Below are positions 53,793-63,131 of a DNA stretch of 64,000 bases, piece after piece. The position numbers were made by a program, and so were the translations under genes. Source of the stretch: Euryarchaeota archaeon UBA557 (GTDB lineage Archaea > Thermoplasmatota > Poseidoniia > Poseidoniales > Thalassarchaeaceae). The notes under the pieces are model-generated. The model searched no databases. It was not told the DNA's origin and saw nothing but the letters and a program-made list of their open reading frames with translations. The number at the start of each line of letters is the position of its first letter. Position 1 is the first letter of the stretch. The DNA is taken from contig DARI01000002.1 in NCBI GenBank assembly GCA_002503285.1, forward strand, positions 124,001 to 188,000, in the 5' to 3' direction.

Positions 53793-55339
53793 AGAGGAAT
53801 ATTGCTATGTTTTTTTGGTAATGTAAATTCTCTCTTAGATAACAACGGCCTTAATGCCCTTACTAAATATTCACGAGTCAGGCTAGGGTCAATAATGTCT
53901 TCAAGCCAACCTTTTTTTGCAGCAGATAAAGGATTATCAAATTTCATCATTTCATAATTTAGTATTTGCCCATATCTTTCTTCATAATCTCCAGAACCAG
54001 ATATTTCTTCATCATATCTAGTATTGGTAATCCATTTAGAATCCATCAGAGCAATGTCTCCTGATGGCCATGAAACATTATAATCTGAACCAAGTTGTTT
54101 ACAGCCCATGGCTAAATATGCTTCACCATATGCTTTTTTCATGATTACAGATAATTTAGGAACTGTAGCTTCAGAATAAGCAAAAAGTAATTTTGCGCTG
54201 TCCCTAATTATTCCTTCCCATTCTTGAATTGCCCCTGGAATAAAACCTGGCGAATCCACAAAAGAAATAATGGGGAGGTTGAAGCAATCGCAGAAACTAA
54301 TAAATCTGGCAGCCTTAATGGATGATTTTGCGTCGAGGAATCCTGATAAAGAATTAGGTTGATTTGCGACGATACCAATTGAATATCCATCTAAACGTGC
54401 AAATCCTATCACCAAATTACGCGCATAATTGGGAAATAATTCTAAAAAACTATCTTTATCTGTAACTTGAGATATAACTGATTTGACATCATATGGTGAT
54501 TTCTGATCATTGTTGATTATCTTATCCAAAGAATGGCATTTACGATTCCATGGATCATCATTTTTTTCTATAATAGGATTAGAAGACATATTATCAGGAA
54601 TATAAGAAATTATCTTCGATGCCATGTCTAATGCGTTGTTTTCATCTTCAGCCAATAAACATGCAATACCGCTTCTAGCATCATATGTAGCCATATCTTC
54701 CATAAAGTTAATTTCTTCTTCGGATTCATGCCTATTATAATCAGGATTTGAGAGAGAGATTTTTCCCGACGATGTGCCCATGATGGTGAAATCAGACAAC
54801 CCTACTGCTAAGGCGCCGACTCCAGAAAGGTTACCTAAAACTATCGATATCAAAGGAACTCTTCCGGAACAAGCAGATAATATATTTAGAATTTCTCCAG
54901 ATGGGCCTAATGATTTAATGCCCTCTTCGGGCCTTTGGCCTATGCCATCCCAAATTGCAATAACTGGCAAGAGAGATTTCTCAGCAAATTCTAAAATCTT
55001 GACAATTTTTTTTGCGTGCATTTCCCCAATTGATCCGGAGAATATAGATTTATCTTGAGAAAAACAAACGACTCTTCTGTCATTTAGCATACCATGCCCT
55101 GCAACAATGCCATCACCGAGCGATTTATGTAAATGTAAATTATAATCATATGAACGGTGATTTACAAATGCATCTATTTCTACAAAGGAATCTGAATCAA
55201 GTAAAGAAATGATTCTTTCTCTAGCATTTAATTTTCCCTCGGACCTTAATTTTGCCAATACTTCCTTATCTCCAGAATTTTGAGCATCATATTGGATTGC
55301 ATCTAGATTTTCACTTGGAGACACTCCCGCCATGGGCAT
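53789..55339 (-). CDS. Acyl-CoA carboxylase carboxyltransferase subunit
   Basis: 516-residue beta-type carboxyltransferase (PccB/AccD5 family) that moves CO2 from biotin to propionyl- or acetyl-CoA. GKLNARERIISLLD is the typical opening, QDKSIFSGSIGEMHAKKI and the SVIMKKAYGEAYLAMG oxyanion block are both present, and SFVDSPGFIPG marks the C-terminal crotonase half. It partners with the biotin carboxylase at 9962-11311. The catalytic subunit lengths are complete. Confidence 0.95.
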   Translation of the reverse strand: MPMAGVSPSENLDAIQYDAQNSGDKEVLAKLRSEGKLNARERIISLLDSDSFVEIDAFVNHRSYDYNLHLHKSLGDGIVAGHGMLNDRRVVCFSQDKSIFSGSIGEMHAKKIVKILEFAEKSLLPVIAIWDGIGQRPEEGIKSLGPSGEILNILSACSGRVPLISIVLGNLSGVGALAVGLSDFTIMGTSSGKISLSNPDYNRHESEEEINFMEDMATYDARSGIACLLAEDENNALDMASKIISYIPDNMSSNPIIEKNDDPWNRKCHSLDKIINNDQKSPYDVKSVISQVTDKDSFLELFPNYARNLVIGFARLDGYSIGIVANQPNSLSGFLDAKSSIKAARFISFCDCFNLPIISFVDSPGFIPGAIQEWEGIIRDSAKLLFAYSEATVPKLSVIMKKAYGEAYLAMGCKQLGSDYNVSWPSGDIALMDSKWITNTRYDEEISGSGDYEERYGQILNYEMMKFDNPLSAAKKGWLEDIIDPSLTREYLVRALRPLLSKREFTLPKKHSNIPL

Positions 55340-55380
55340 GGGTCGTGTAACGGGTTCATCATTAAAGCGGATGGAAATAA

Positions 55381-56745
55381 CTATTCCCTGACAAATTTAG
55401 GATTTTCTCCCACTAAATCTGATGACCATTTTTTGGCAATATATTCCTTTTCACGATTAATTGAAAGTAGATAATGTAATTTTACTAGCGCCGAACCAGG
55501 AGGGCAAAGAGAATCATGCCCCAAAATTCCCATCTCTTGTTGTTTTCTTCCTTTGGAATAAATATTCATATTAATTGGTCCATTAATGGTTTGAGCCACT
55601 ATTACTATTATGCCACCATCAAGACAATAATCTTCAATTACGGACTTTAGTCGAGTATTTTCAATACTATCATTTTCAGGATTTGATATTGGTAGATGGC
55701 CCAATCCAGTTCCATGTAACAATAAAGCATCAAAATTTAGTTTGATAGCTGCTTCAATTAATTCTGATTGTATGTGGGGGCCTGAAATAAATTCTGCAAT
55801 TCTGATATTTTCATTAAATATTTTTGGATTCTGGGATTCAAATCTAGATTCAAGCGGCTCATAATCTCCCATGATAATTGTTATTTCTTTCTTCTGAATT
55901 GTAATATTTGCAATAGGTTTTTGATTAATAGATTTAAATGCGTCACGCCTAGATGAATGATATTTTCTACTTGCACAACCAGGCAAAACTACACAATTAC
56001 CATCAGAAGAGCTTGCATGAAGGATTATTACTGAAGAGTCACGATATCCCGATGGTTTTGGGCCGTTTGCAGCCCACATCACTGAAGCAATAATATTCTC
56101 TGATGCATCTGAAGATCCCCTATCAGGAGATCTTTGAGAGCCAGTTAGTACAATTCTCCCTGGAGGTTTACATCCTTCTCCCCCCCATCCGTATGCCATT
56201 GCAGCAGCGGATAGATGAAGAGTATCTGTACCATGAGTTATTACAACTCCTGATGCCCCTTCTGAAAATGCTTTTTCGGTCGCCTTTAGCATCATATTCC
56301 AGTGCCTCGGACGGATATCATCAGACCACATATTACCCAATTTTAAAACTTTAATCCTGGCTATATTTTCTAATTCGGGCATTGCATTAATTAAATCAAT
56401 TGGTTCAAAACTTGCAGATACTGCACCTGTCTTATAATCCACCTTACTTGCAATAGTTCCTCCGGTATGGATTAAATATACTAGGGGGAGAGATTTGTCA
56501 GCATCATATTTTAAGTTATTAATTGGACTATTTTTTAAAGATTCAGAAATTATTTCAAAATTAGAAATATAGGTCATTGGAAATGATATGTTATAACCAT
56601 TTAATAGTTTAATAGTTAATAAATCTAAATCTGATGATGGCAATAATATTCCTGTATGAGTATCTTCACCTGACCATGTTTTGACAAAAATTTTTATCGA
56701 AGTACCTGGTTCCGGTAACTCATCCATTGATACTGGGTAAGGCAT
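55381..56745 (-). CDS. gatD: Glu-tRNA(Gln) amidotransferase subunit D
   Basis: Archaeal asparaginase-like subunit that frees ammonia from Gln or Asn for GatE, completing Gln-tRNA(Gln). The N-terminal Sm-like barrel (1-75) with DTHTGILLPSS, then the asparaginase domain with HTGGTIAS and VVITHGTDTLHLSAAAMAY. 454 residues, near the usual length. gatE is not in this window. A clear archaeal marker. Confidence 0.95.
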   Translation of the reverse strand: MPYPVSMDELPEPGTSIKIFVKTWSGEDTHTGILLPSSDLDLLTIKLLNGYNISFPMTYISNFEIISESLKNSPINNLKYDADKSLPLVYLIHTGGTIASKVDYKTGAVSASFEPIDLINAMPELENIARIKVLKLGNMWSDDIRPRHWNMMLKATEKAFSEGASGVVITHGTDTLHLSAAAMAYGWGGEGCKPPGRIVLTGSQRSPDRGSSDASENIIASVMWAANGPKPSGYRDSSVIILHASSSDGNCVVLPGCASRKYHSSRRDAFKSINQKPIANITIQKKEITIIMGDYEPLESRFESQNPKIFNENIRIAEFISGPHIQSELIEAAIKLNFDALLLHGTGLGHLPISNPENDSIENTRLKSVIEDYCLDGGIIVIVAQTINGPINMNIYSKGRKQQEMGILGHDSLCPPGSALVKLHYLLSINREKEYIAKKWSSDLVGENPKFVRE

Positions 56746-56818
56746 CTACTCCATGAACAAAACCCAAGATAATTATTAATACCACATATATTTCTATTTT
56801 ATATGTGGCATAAAATTA

Positions 56819-56971
56819 TGGTGCCGGGAGCGGGACTTGAACCCGCGACCTTCGGATGTCTCAGACATTCTCAGGGGCTGTGTTACGCTCATCGTTAGTT
56901 TCATTGAAGATAGAATCTCCAATAAAAAATACCCTATGAGTCCGACGCGCTACCAACTACGCCACCCCGGC
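56819..56971 (-). tRNA. Elongator tRNA-Met (CAT) with 77-nt bulge-helix-bulge intron
   Basis: Minus strand. Exons give acceptor GCCGGGG/TCCCGGC, D stem GCGT/GCGC, anticodon stem TCGGA/TCCGA with loop CTCATAA, and T stem GCGGG/CCCGC; CCA is encoded at 56819-56821. The intron runs 56934 down to 56858 between tRNA positions 37 and 38. The splice motif is canonical: CTCA/TGAG central helix, bulges TAG and ACA, and an outer helix GGTATT/AATGTC. The acceptor start GCC, not AGC, marks the elongator form. The intron also holds a box C-like CGATGA and box D-like CTGA. Confidence 0.95.
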
Positions 56972-57086
56972 GATATACCTCCGAATCAAAAACACCATTT
57001 GAGCATTGCCACAAAATCAAATTAATAGATTACAATATTCATCATAGGGTTGATGTGGGAGTTAGTCTCGCATTAGTTTGGGACGC

Positions 57087-58022
57087 ATGGTAGATATTGA
57101 CTCAGCCCTTAGGGCCAGCGCTTACTCAGGGAAAAAAAATAGAAATACCGGCGATGATAATAAAGATGTACCTAAAAAGGGTTTAGAACCGTTTGACCCA
57201 AAAGTACATGCAAAAAAAGAAGTAGCTGATGCTTATTCTATGTGGCTAGTAATAATATACGGATTCCTAATTGCACTTTTTATGCGTTATATATTTATGC
57301 CCACTCAAGAATCAATGGAAGGGATTTTATGGCTTTTACCCGTTATGCTAACTGCAACTATACCTTCCATACATAAAATTATAATTCCTAAAAATTACAG
57401 TGAGCTTTACACAAGGGGTAATTGGTTCAGAGGAGGATTTCTATTTCTTTTTTCATGGTTAGCTCTTTCATTTATATTGCTTAATCCACCTATGGCAGAT
57501 ATTGCTGCCCCTACTATTGCATCAGGAATAGATATTCAAGACAATAATGATACTGCAATCATAGGGCACTCATGGGATGGAGACGTATTTGAAATAAATC
57601 TTAAAGAAAATACCGCAGAAATTATTTTAGGGATGTCAGTTAGAGACAATGTTGATGCTGAAAATGCCATAATACGAATAGAAATTAATCATAGCACATT
57701 ATCGGAATCTATAATTCTTGCTAATGGATCTGTAATTAATCAGCAACAAGCAATTGAAAGATTTGATAATGTTGACAAATGGTTAAGGGGAGAAGATAAA
57801 AATATTGAAAAAGAATTTACTGGAAAACCGGATGTTGCACCCAATAGTAATGACATAGGATTAGCTTGGAATTTGGCTGAAGAATTAGATATTAATAACA
57901 TTAATCTTGGAGAATATGAAATTAAAATACATCTGAGTGAAATAGGTAAAGATGTAAAGCCATTTGATGAGAATATATGGGAAAGAGCATATACATTGAA
58001 AATAATTAGGACCGAAAGTTGA
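57087..58022 (+). CDS. Membrane protein with outer-side domain, unknown function
   Basis: 311 residues from ATG 57087 (TTG 57078 also in frame). A polar N-terminus of 45 residues is followed by three hydrophobic helices (about 50-70, 80-98, 117-140) and then a 170-residue soluble domain rich in Asn, Asp and Ile that is likely beta-structured and outside. No family recognised. Confidence 0.7.
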   Translation: MVDIDSALRASAYSGKKNRNTGDDNKDVPKKGLEPFDPKVHAKKEVADAYSMWLVIIYGFLIALFMRYIFMPTQESMEGILWLLPVMLTATIPSIHKIIIPKNYSELYTRGNWFRGGFLFLFSWLALSFILLNPPMADIAAPTIASGIDIQDNNDTAIIGHSWDGDVFEINLKENTAEIILGMSVRDNVDAENAIIRIEINHSTLSESIILANGSVINQQQAIERFDNVDKWLRGEDKNIEKEFTGKPDVAPNSNDIGLAWNLAEELDINNINLGEYEIKIHLSEIGKDVKPFDENIWERAYTLKIIRTES

Positions 58023-58026
58023 ATAC

Positions 58027-58983
58027 TTAGATATTTAATATTGCACATATCTTTGCAGTCATGGCATCAAGTTGAAGAGATTCGCCGCCGCCTTCAACCA
58101 TCCTAAAGTCAGTCTCCGCCATAATTTCAGTAATACTTAATTTTTGTAATTCGTCAAGAAATTTTACCATACTTAATTCTCTATGTAATTGATTCACAAA
58201 ATCTGTACCGGCTAATCCAAAATTGTTTAAAATTTCTTTCAAACGCCTTCTTGCTGGTTGAAAACCATCTTCTTTACAGGCTAGAAAATAACGATGTAAT
58301 GACTCAGGAGGTGCTGTGGCCGTGGTCTCATAAACTAAATCCCTTGTTACGTTTGAATCCAAAGACGCTGCAACTTGCAATGATGTTATTGCCTTCCTAA
58401 GGTCTCCAAGACTAACTTGTGCGATAGCCTTTGCTGCTTCATGCTCTATCATAATATTTTCATTTTTAGCCACAATTGATATTCTCTCCAATATTTGTTC
58501 ATTTTCTAATGGCCTAAATCTAAAAACAGCGCATCTAGACTGAATTGGTTCAATTATCTTAGAAGAATAATTACAGGATAGGATAAATCTGCATGTTTCA
58601 GAATTTTGTTCCATTATCCTTCGTAATGCACCTTGTGCATCGGGAGTTAGTGCATCTGCTTCATCTAGAAAAATTACCTTAAATGACGTTCCCGGACTTG
58701 GTGCAGTTCTAGCAAATTGTTTCACCTTTGTACGTATTGACTCTAGCTTACGCTCATCACTTGCATTCATTTCTAAAATATTTCTTCTAAATTCTTTTCC
58801 AAATACATCTCTAGTTAGAGCCAATGCGGCCGTAGTCTTACCAGTTCCAGGTGGTCCGGCGAAAAGTAAATGAGGGAATGATTTATTATTTGCGTATGCA
58901 CTAAGTCTTGCTACAACTGCTTGCTGACCTTTTATTTCAGATACTGTTTTTGGACGATATCTTTCAACCCATAATTCACTCAT
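58027..58983 (-). CDS. rfcS: Replication factor C small subunit
   Basis: AAA+ clamp-loader subunit, 318 residues. Walker A GPPGTGKT at 43-50, DEAD at 107-110, SRC box in PIQSRCAVFRF, and the C-terminal collar domain. Loads PCNA (gene at 21841) on primed DNA with the large subunit RfcL, which is not in this window. No intein interrupts the Walker A region, although archaeal rfcS genes often have one. ATG start, SELWVERYRP opening is typical. Confidence 0.97.
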   Translation of the reverse strand: MSELWVERYRPKTVSEIKGQQAVVARLSAYANNKSFPHLLFAGPPGTGKTTAALALTRDVFGKEFRRNILEMNASDERKLESIRTKVKQFARTAPSPGTSFKVIFLDEADALTPDAQGALRRIMEQNSETCRFILSCNYSSKIIEPIQSRCAVFRFRPLENEQILERISIVAKNENIMIEHEAAKAIAQVSLGDLRKAITSLQVAASLDSNVTRDLVYETTATAPPESLHRYFLACKEDGFQPARRRLKEILNNFGLAGTDFVNQLHRELSMVKFLDELQKLSITEIMAETDFRMVEGGGESLQLDAMTAKICAILNI

Positions 58984-59009
58984 ATCTAATCTACTCCTGG
59001 AAATTTATC

Positions 59010-59825
59010 TCAATATTTTTCATCTTCATTTGGAAATTCAGAACTCCTAACATCTACAATATATTGCTTGACTGCTAGATCGATGATCTCGCCTAAATTT
59101 GCATATCTTCTTAAAAATCTTGGACTAAAATCTTTTGTCATCCCAAGCATATCATGTAATACTAATACTTGCCCATCACAGTCCGGTCCTGCACCTATTC
59201 CAATAGTTGGAATAGATAATGACTTGGTCACCTTCTTGGCTAATTCTGCAGGTATCTTTTCGAAAACTATTGAAAAGCACCCTGCATTTTCTAATGCTAT
59301 AGCATCATCTAATAGTTTCGTTGCTTCCAAATCTTCTTTTGCCCTTACAGTATAAGTACCAAATTTATAAATAGACTGAGGAGTTAATCCAAGGTGCCCC
59401 ATAACTGGTATTCCGGCAGTCATTATTCTCTTTATTGAGTCGATTACTTCGATTCCACCTTCTAATTTAACGGCATGCCCCCCAGTTTCTTTCATTATTC
59501 TTATTGCAGAGTCTAGAGCAGTTTTTGAGTCTCCCTGATATGAACCAAACGGCATATCGACAACAACTAATGCTCTATCTACAGCCTTTTCAACACATTG
59601 GGCATGATATATCATGTGATCTAATGTTATTGGAACAGTCGTATCATTTCCCGCCATTACATTAGAGGCAGAATCCCCAACAAGAATTACATCTATTCCA
59701 GCGCCGTCGACCAACTTTGCCAAGGAATAATCATAAGAGGTGAGCATAGTGATTTTCTCACCCTCATGCTTCATCTCTTGCAGGGTGTGTGTTGTTACTT
59801 TCTTAGCGCGGCTCGCGATTGTCAT
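59010..59825 (-). CDS. panB: 3-methyl-2-oxobutanoate hydroxymethyltransferase
   Basis: First committed step of pantoate synthesis, transferring a hydroxymethyl group from methylene-THF. LTSYDYSLAKLVDGAGIDVI and VGDSASNVMAGND hold the metal-binding Asp; MPFGSYQGD, GHLGLTPQS and IGAGPDCDGQVLVL follow. ATG 59825 has GGAG 8 bases before it; the frame is open to 59885 but the extra residues are not family-like. 271 residues, the normal size. Product goes to ketopantoate reductase (26267). Confidence 0.95.
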   Translation of the reverse strand: MTIASRAKKVTTHTLQEMKHEGEKITMLTSYDYSLAKLVDGAGIDVILVGDSASNVMAGNDTTVPITLDHMIYHAQCVEKAVDRALVVVDMPFGSYQGDSKTALDSAIRIMKETGGHAVKLEGGIEVIDSIKRIMTAGIPVMGHLGLTPQSIYKFGTYTVRAKEDLEATKLLDDAIALENAGCFSIVFEKIPAELAKKVTKSLSIPTIGIGAGPDCDGQVLVLHDMLGMTKDFSPRFLRRYANLGEIIDLAVKQYIVDVRSSEFPNEDEKY

Positions 59826-59888
59826 ATGCTTACTCCGATTCGGGGGGAGAGGATTGATGACTTCAACTAAGCGATATGGCGACATATC

Positions 59889-61547
59889 CTAAAATACAGT
59901 TTCTTCGACATAAATTAAAAATTCATCAATTTCTAAAATTCCATCTTCATTCTCATCAGCTGCATGAAAATATTCTCTCAATGCATCGTGGCCATCTCCT
60001 GAAAAACCAAGAGATTCCATCGCTGATATAAATTCATGTAGATTTAAATGATTATTACGCTCTGTATCCGCTGCATGAAATGCAGCCCATCTTCGTCGAT
60101 GTTCAACTTCATCAGGATTTGTTAACTGAAGACGAAATGTACTCCATGGAGTAATTGAACTGTGGGCATACTTTTTCCCATATGATTGGTATATTATAAC
60201 TCCGATTATAGATGCTGCTAGGCCACCAACGACTGCCTTCATCCCCATAGCATAAATCAATACTAGACCTCCTAAAATCCCAAAAATCTGTAAGAAAGGG
60301 AATAATGGGGATTTCCATTCTGGCTCATACCAATGAGATTTTGCAGAAGTTCTCAAAACTAGAACACACGCATTAATTGCAATGAAAACCATTATGTTAA
60401 ATCCAGATGCGAGTTCTGCTACATCATGAACAGGCAAGTACATAATTGCAGCAGCCATTGAAATTCCTGTTCCGACTATAGCCCAATGTGGTGTATCAAA
60501 TCTAGAATGAACATTTTCAAATAAAGTAGGTAATAGATTATCTCTAGCCATAGCAAAAAGGAACCTAGATGCAGCCATTATTCCGGCAAGAGCGCCGGAA
60601 AGAACAGTGATAGCTGCGAAAGTAGCTGCTATTGTTGCAATTGTCTTACCGCCTACACCCAACGCAAAAACATATATCGGATCTTCCCTAGCATGCCCGC
60701 TTTCTACATAACTCATAGGATCAACTGTAATAGCCATAGTCAGAGTGACGAAAACATACAGAAAAATACTGAAAAACAAGGAAATTAGGATTCCTTTTGG
60801 CATATTTTGACTTGGATTCTTGATTTCACCGCCAACTGCTGCAAGCTTTGTGACACCTATGTATGATACAAAAACCAGAGCGGCAGTTGATGAGAAACTA
60901 TTCCAATCGGCTCCAAATGCATCTCTTGACAATGCTGCATCCCAATTCAATTCCGTAGTTGCCAAGGCCCAAAAACAAAGAAATATTAGGTATGTTACTG
61001 AAACTAAAACTACTGGTGTTTGGACTTTCTTAATACTTTTAGCACCTAAAATATTGACTCCTACTATAAGGGCCAACATAATCATGACCGCATAATCAAG
61101 ATTTATTGAGATCTCAAGAATACCTTCCAAAACCCATAAATAAGCTCTGAAACCAATAAGTGCAAAGGCTGATTTAAGCATAAAATTTGCCCATAATCCT
61201 AAACCAGATATTGTTCCTATTATTGGACCAAAGGTTTTCTCGATATACACATAAGCTCCACCTGAGGATGGCATTGCTGAAGCTAATTCTGATTTTGATA
61301 TCGCACCCGGAAGAATAACTAAACCCGCAAATAAATATGCCAACCATATACCCCCTAAAGGTGAATCTCCACCTCCAAGTTCCATCATAGCTAAAGAAGG
61401 AAGTACGAATAAACCGCTACCTAACATTGCAGATAATGAAAGGATAACTACTGAAAATAACCCTAACTTTCTCTCTAAAGTCTCTGAAACCATTTCAAGA
61501 GGTTGGAGAACGATTCCCATAACCTCTTTTGGAGATAGCCTATCCAT
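59889..61547 (-). CDS. APC-family amino-acid permease with C-terminal EF-hand pair
   Basis: 552 residues: 12 membrane helices of the amino acid-polyamine-cation superfamily (GLFSVVILSLSAMLGSGLFV opening, then ELASAMPSSGGAYVYIEK) up to about residue 455, and a soluble tail with two EF-hand loops. Loop 1 is DTERNNHLNLHE and loop 2 DENEDGILEIDE, with acidic residues at positions 1, 3, 5, 9 and 12 (loop 2 is canonical, loop 1 weaker at 7 and 9). This suggests calcium control of transport. The 4-base-apart panB gene is downstream on the same strand. Confidence 0.9.
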   Translation of the reverse strand: MDRLSPKEVMGIVLQPLEMVSETLERKLGLFSVVILSLSAMLGSGLFVLPSLAMMELGGGDSPLGGIWLAYLFAGLVILPGAISKSELASAMPSSGGAYVYIEKTFGPIIGTISGLGLWANFMLKSAFALIGFRAYLWVLEGILEISINLDYAVMIMLALIVGVNILGAKSIKKVQTPVVLVSVTYLIFLCFWALATTELNWDAALSRDAFGADWNSFSSTAALVFVSYIGVTKLAAVGGEIKNPSQNMPKGILISLFFSIFLYVFVTLTMAITVDPMSYVESGHAREDPIYVFALGVGGKTIATIAATFAAITVLSGALAGIMAASRFLFAMARDNLLPTLFENVHSRFDTPHWAIVGTGISMAAAIMYLPVHDVAELASGFNIMVFIAINACVLVLRTSAKSHWYEPEWKSPLFPFLQIFGILGGLVLIYAMGMKAVVGGLAASIIGVIIYQSYGKKYAHSSITPWSTFRLQLTNPDEVEHRRRWAAFHAADTERNNHLNLHEFISAMESLGFSGDGHDALREYFHAADENEDGILEIDEFLIYVEETVF

Positions 61548-61629
61548 GACATTTGCGGCTCAAACATTACTGTTCAAGGTTTGGCCTTCCCAATTCTTAA
61601 TGTTCAACTGCCGTTCAGGTCAAAATAAG

Positions 61630-62652
61630 ATGAAGTTGATTACCTGTATTATGACTCTGATTATGATGACTGGTTCAATGAGTGGTTGCCTTTCTATGGG
61701 TGAAGATTTGAAAGAAAGAAATGAAGATGATTTGGTACCTCTAAGAATAAATCACATCCAAGTAAAAGGAACTCATAATTCATACCATTTAGAACCTTTA
61801 GGGCCTACAATAAGGGCATATGAGTATTCGCATCAGCCATTGAATTTACAGGCGGAAGAACAAGGTGTAAGGCAATTTGAAATAGATGTTTGGTGGGATG
61901 CACGAGGGCAGCTGTATGTCTATCATAATCAGTATGATTTACGAACAACTTGTGTAACATTAGAAGACTGTCTGAAAATACTTCTGAATTGGTCGAATGA
62001 AAACTCAGAACATGTTCCATTTATGATTTGGATAGAGCCAAAGGAATGGGTCGAACAAAGTACAGATAATACAGTCATAATGGAACTGCAGAATCTATTA
62101 GACAGTATTGAACAAGAAATAATAGAATTTTGGCCAAGGAACAAAACAATCACTCCTGATGATGTCAGGAAGGATTCTGAAACACTCTCTCAGGCAATAA
62201 TAGAAAATGGCTGGCCATTATTAGATGATTCAAGAGGTAAGGCGATGTTTATTCTTTTATCAAGTGGAGAATTAAGAGAGAGTTATCATGAAAAATTCTC
62301 AGGACTAAATGAGGCAAGAATGTTCACAATGTCAGAAGTAGGTAGTTCGGAAGCAGCAATATTTTCAAATACAGATCCTGTAGGCAATAGTGATGAAATT
62401 ATAGCATTGGTTAAAGAGGGTTTTATCGTCAGATCAAGAGCAGATAATGCAGAAAATGGAGAAGCAGATAATAATGATAGTAGTCGTCTAAACGCAGCAA
62501 TCGCAGTCGGTGCACATTCTATTTCTACAGATTATCCAGCTAAGGTTCAAGGTATTGATTATTGGGTAGAAATACCTAATGGAAATCCAGTAGCTTGCAA
62601 CCCTATATCAGCACCAATTGGATGTACATCTGAAAGAATAGAATCATTATGA
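61630..62652 (+). CDS. Lipoprotein with PI-PLC-like phosphodiesterase domain
   Basis: 340 residues from ATG 61630. A lipoprotein signal (MKLITCIMTL through the lipobox SGC near residue 19) would anchor it outside the membrane. The domain opens with IQVKGTHNSYHLEP, the first His of the phosphatidylinositol phospholipase C X-like family, followed by QFEIDVWWDARGQLYVYHNQ (metal Glu/Asp and second His) and a C-terminal ARADNAENGEADNN-like segment and STDYP. It matches the calcium-dependent PLC-like family. Substrate unknown; lipid or polyol phosphodiesters are likely. Confidence 0.83.
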   Translation: MKLITCIMTLIMMTGSMSGCLSMGEDLKERNEDDLVPLRINHIQVKGTHNSYHLEPLGPTIRAYEYSHQPLNLQAEEQGVRQFEIDVWWDARGQLYVYHNQYDLRTTCVTLEDCLKILLNWSNENSEHVPFMIWIEPKEWVEQSTDNTVIMELQNLLDSIEQEIIEFWPRNKTITPDDVRKDSETLSQAIIENGWPLLDDSRGKAMFILLSSGELRESYHEKFSGLNEARMFTMSEVGSSEAAIFSNTDPVGNSDEIIALVKEGFIVRSRADNAENGEADNNDSSRLNAAIAVGAHSISTDYPAKVQGIDYWVEIPNGNPVACNPISAPIGCTSERIESL

Positions 62653-62660
62653 AGGGGGAA

Positions 62661-63131
62661 TTAAATTTTAGCTATTACTTTCAACTCGACAGCAATTGGG
62701 GTTGGCAGTGCTAAAACTGAACAAGTCGTACGTGAAGGCATTATTTTCGAAAAATATTCAGAATATATTTCATTGTATCCTTCAAAATCGCGTTCCATAT
62801 CAATTAGCATTGAGTAAACATCAACAACTTTTGACAAATTTGAACCATATTCTTCCAAAATAATACTAATATTTTCGATAACTGACCTTGTTTGTTCACG
62901 TATATCATATTCTAAAGAATTACCATCTTTATCTCTAATCGCACCTCCTATTATCTCATTAGTGAGAGGAGATCTTGGACCTATTCCGCTAACAAAAATT
63001 AGGTCTCCAGACTTGTAGAGGTGTGGATATGCTCCTACAGCAGATGGCCCTTTAGTGGCAATAAATGGGCCATCATCATGAAATAATTCTCCAATTATGC
63101 CTTTATCATCTGTTTGATTATTGTCGTTCAT
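62661..63131 (-). CDS. RidA/YjgF-family deaminase, 2-aminomuconate deaminase-like
   Basis: 156 residues. The core SGDLIFVSGIGPRSP, EQTRSVIENISIILEEYGS and the terminal SRTTCSVLALPTPIAVELK with the Arg-Cys active pair mark the RidA fold. GAYPHLYKSGDLIFVSGIGP closely recalls 2-aminomuconate deaminase. The ATG overlaps the stop of the ring-cleavage dioxygenase gene (ATGA), so both are one operon and probably one pathway: ring cleavage of an aminophenol-type compound, then deamination. Confidence 0.87.
   Translation of the reverse strand: MNDNNQTDDKGIIGELFHDDGPFIATKGPSAVGAYPHLYKSGDLIFVSGIGPRSPLTNEIIGGAIRDKDGNSLEYDIREQTRSVIENISIILEEYGSNLSKVVDVYSMLIDMERDFEGYNEIYSEYFSKIMPSRTTCSVLALPTPIAVELKVIAKI

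Noticed and set aside
61546..61629. Longer start for the PLC-like lipoprotein
   Set aside because: It would bury the lipoprotein signal and overlap the permease start; ATG 61630 begins a clean signal peptide.
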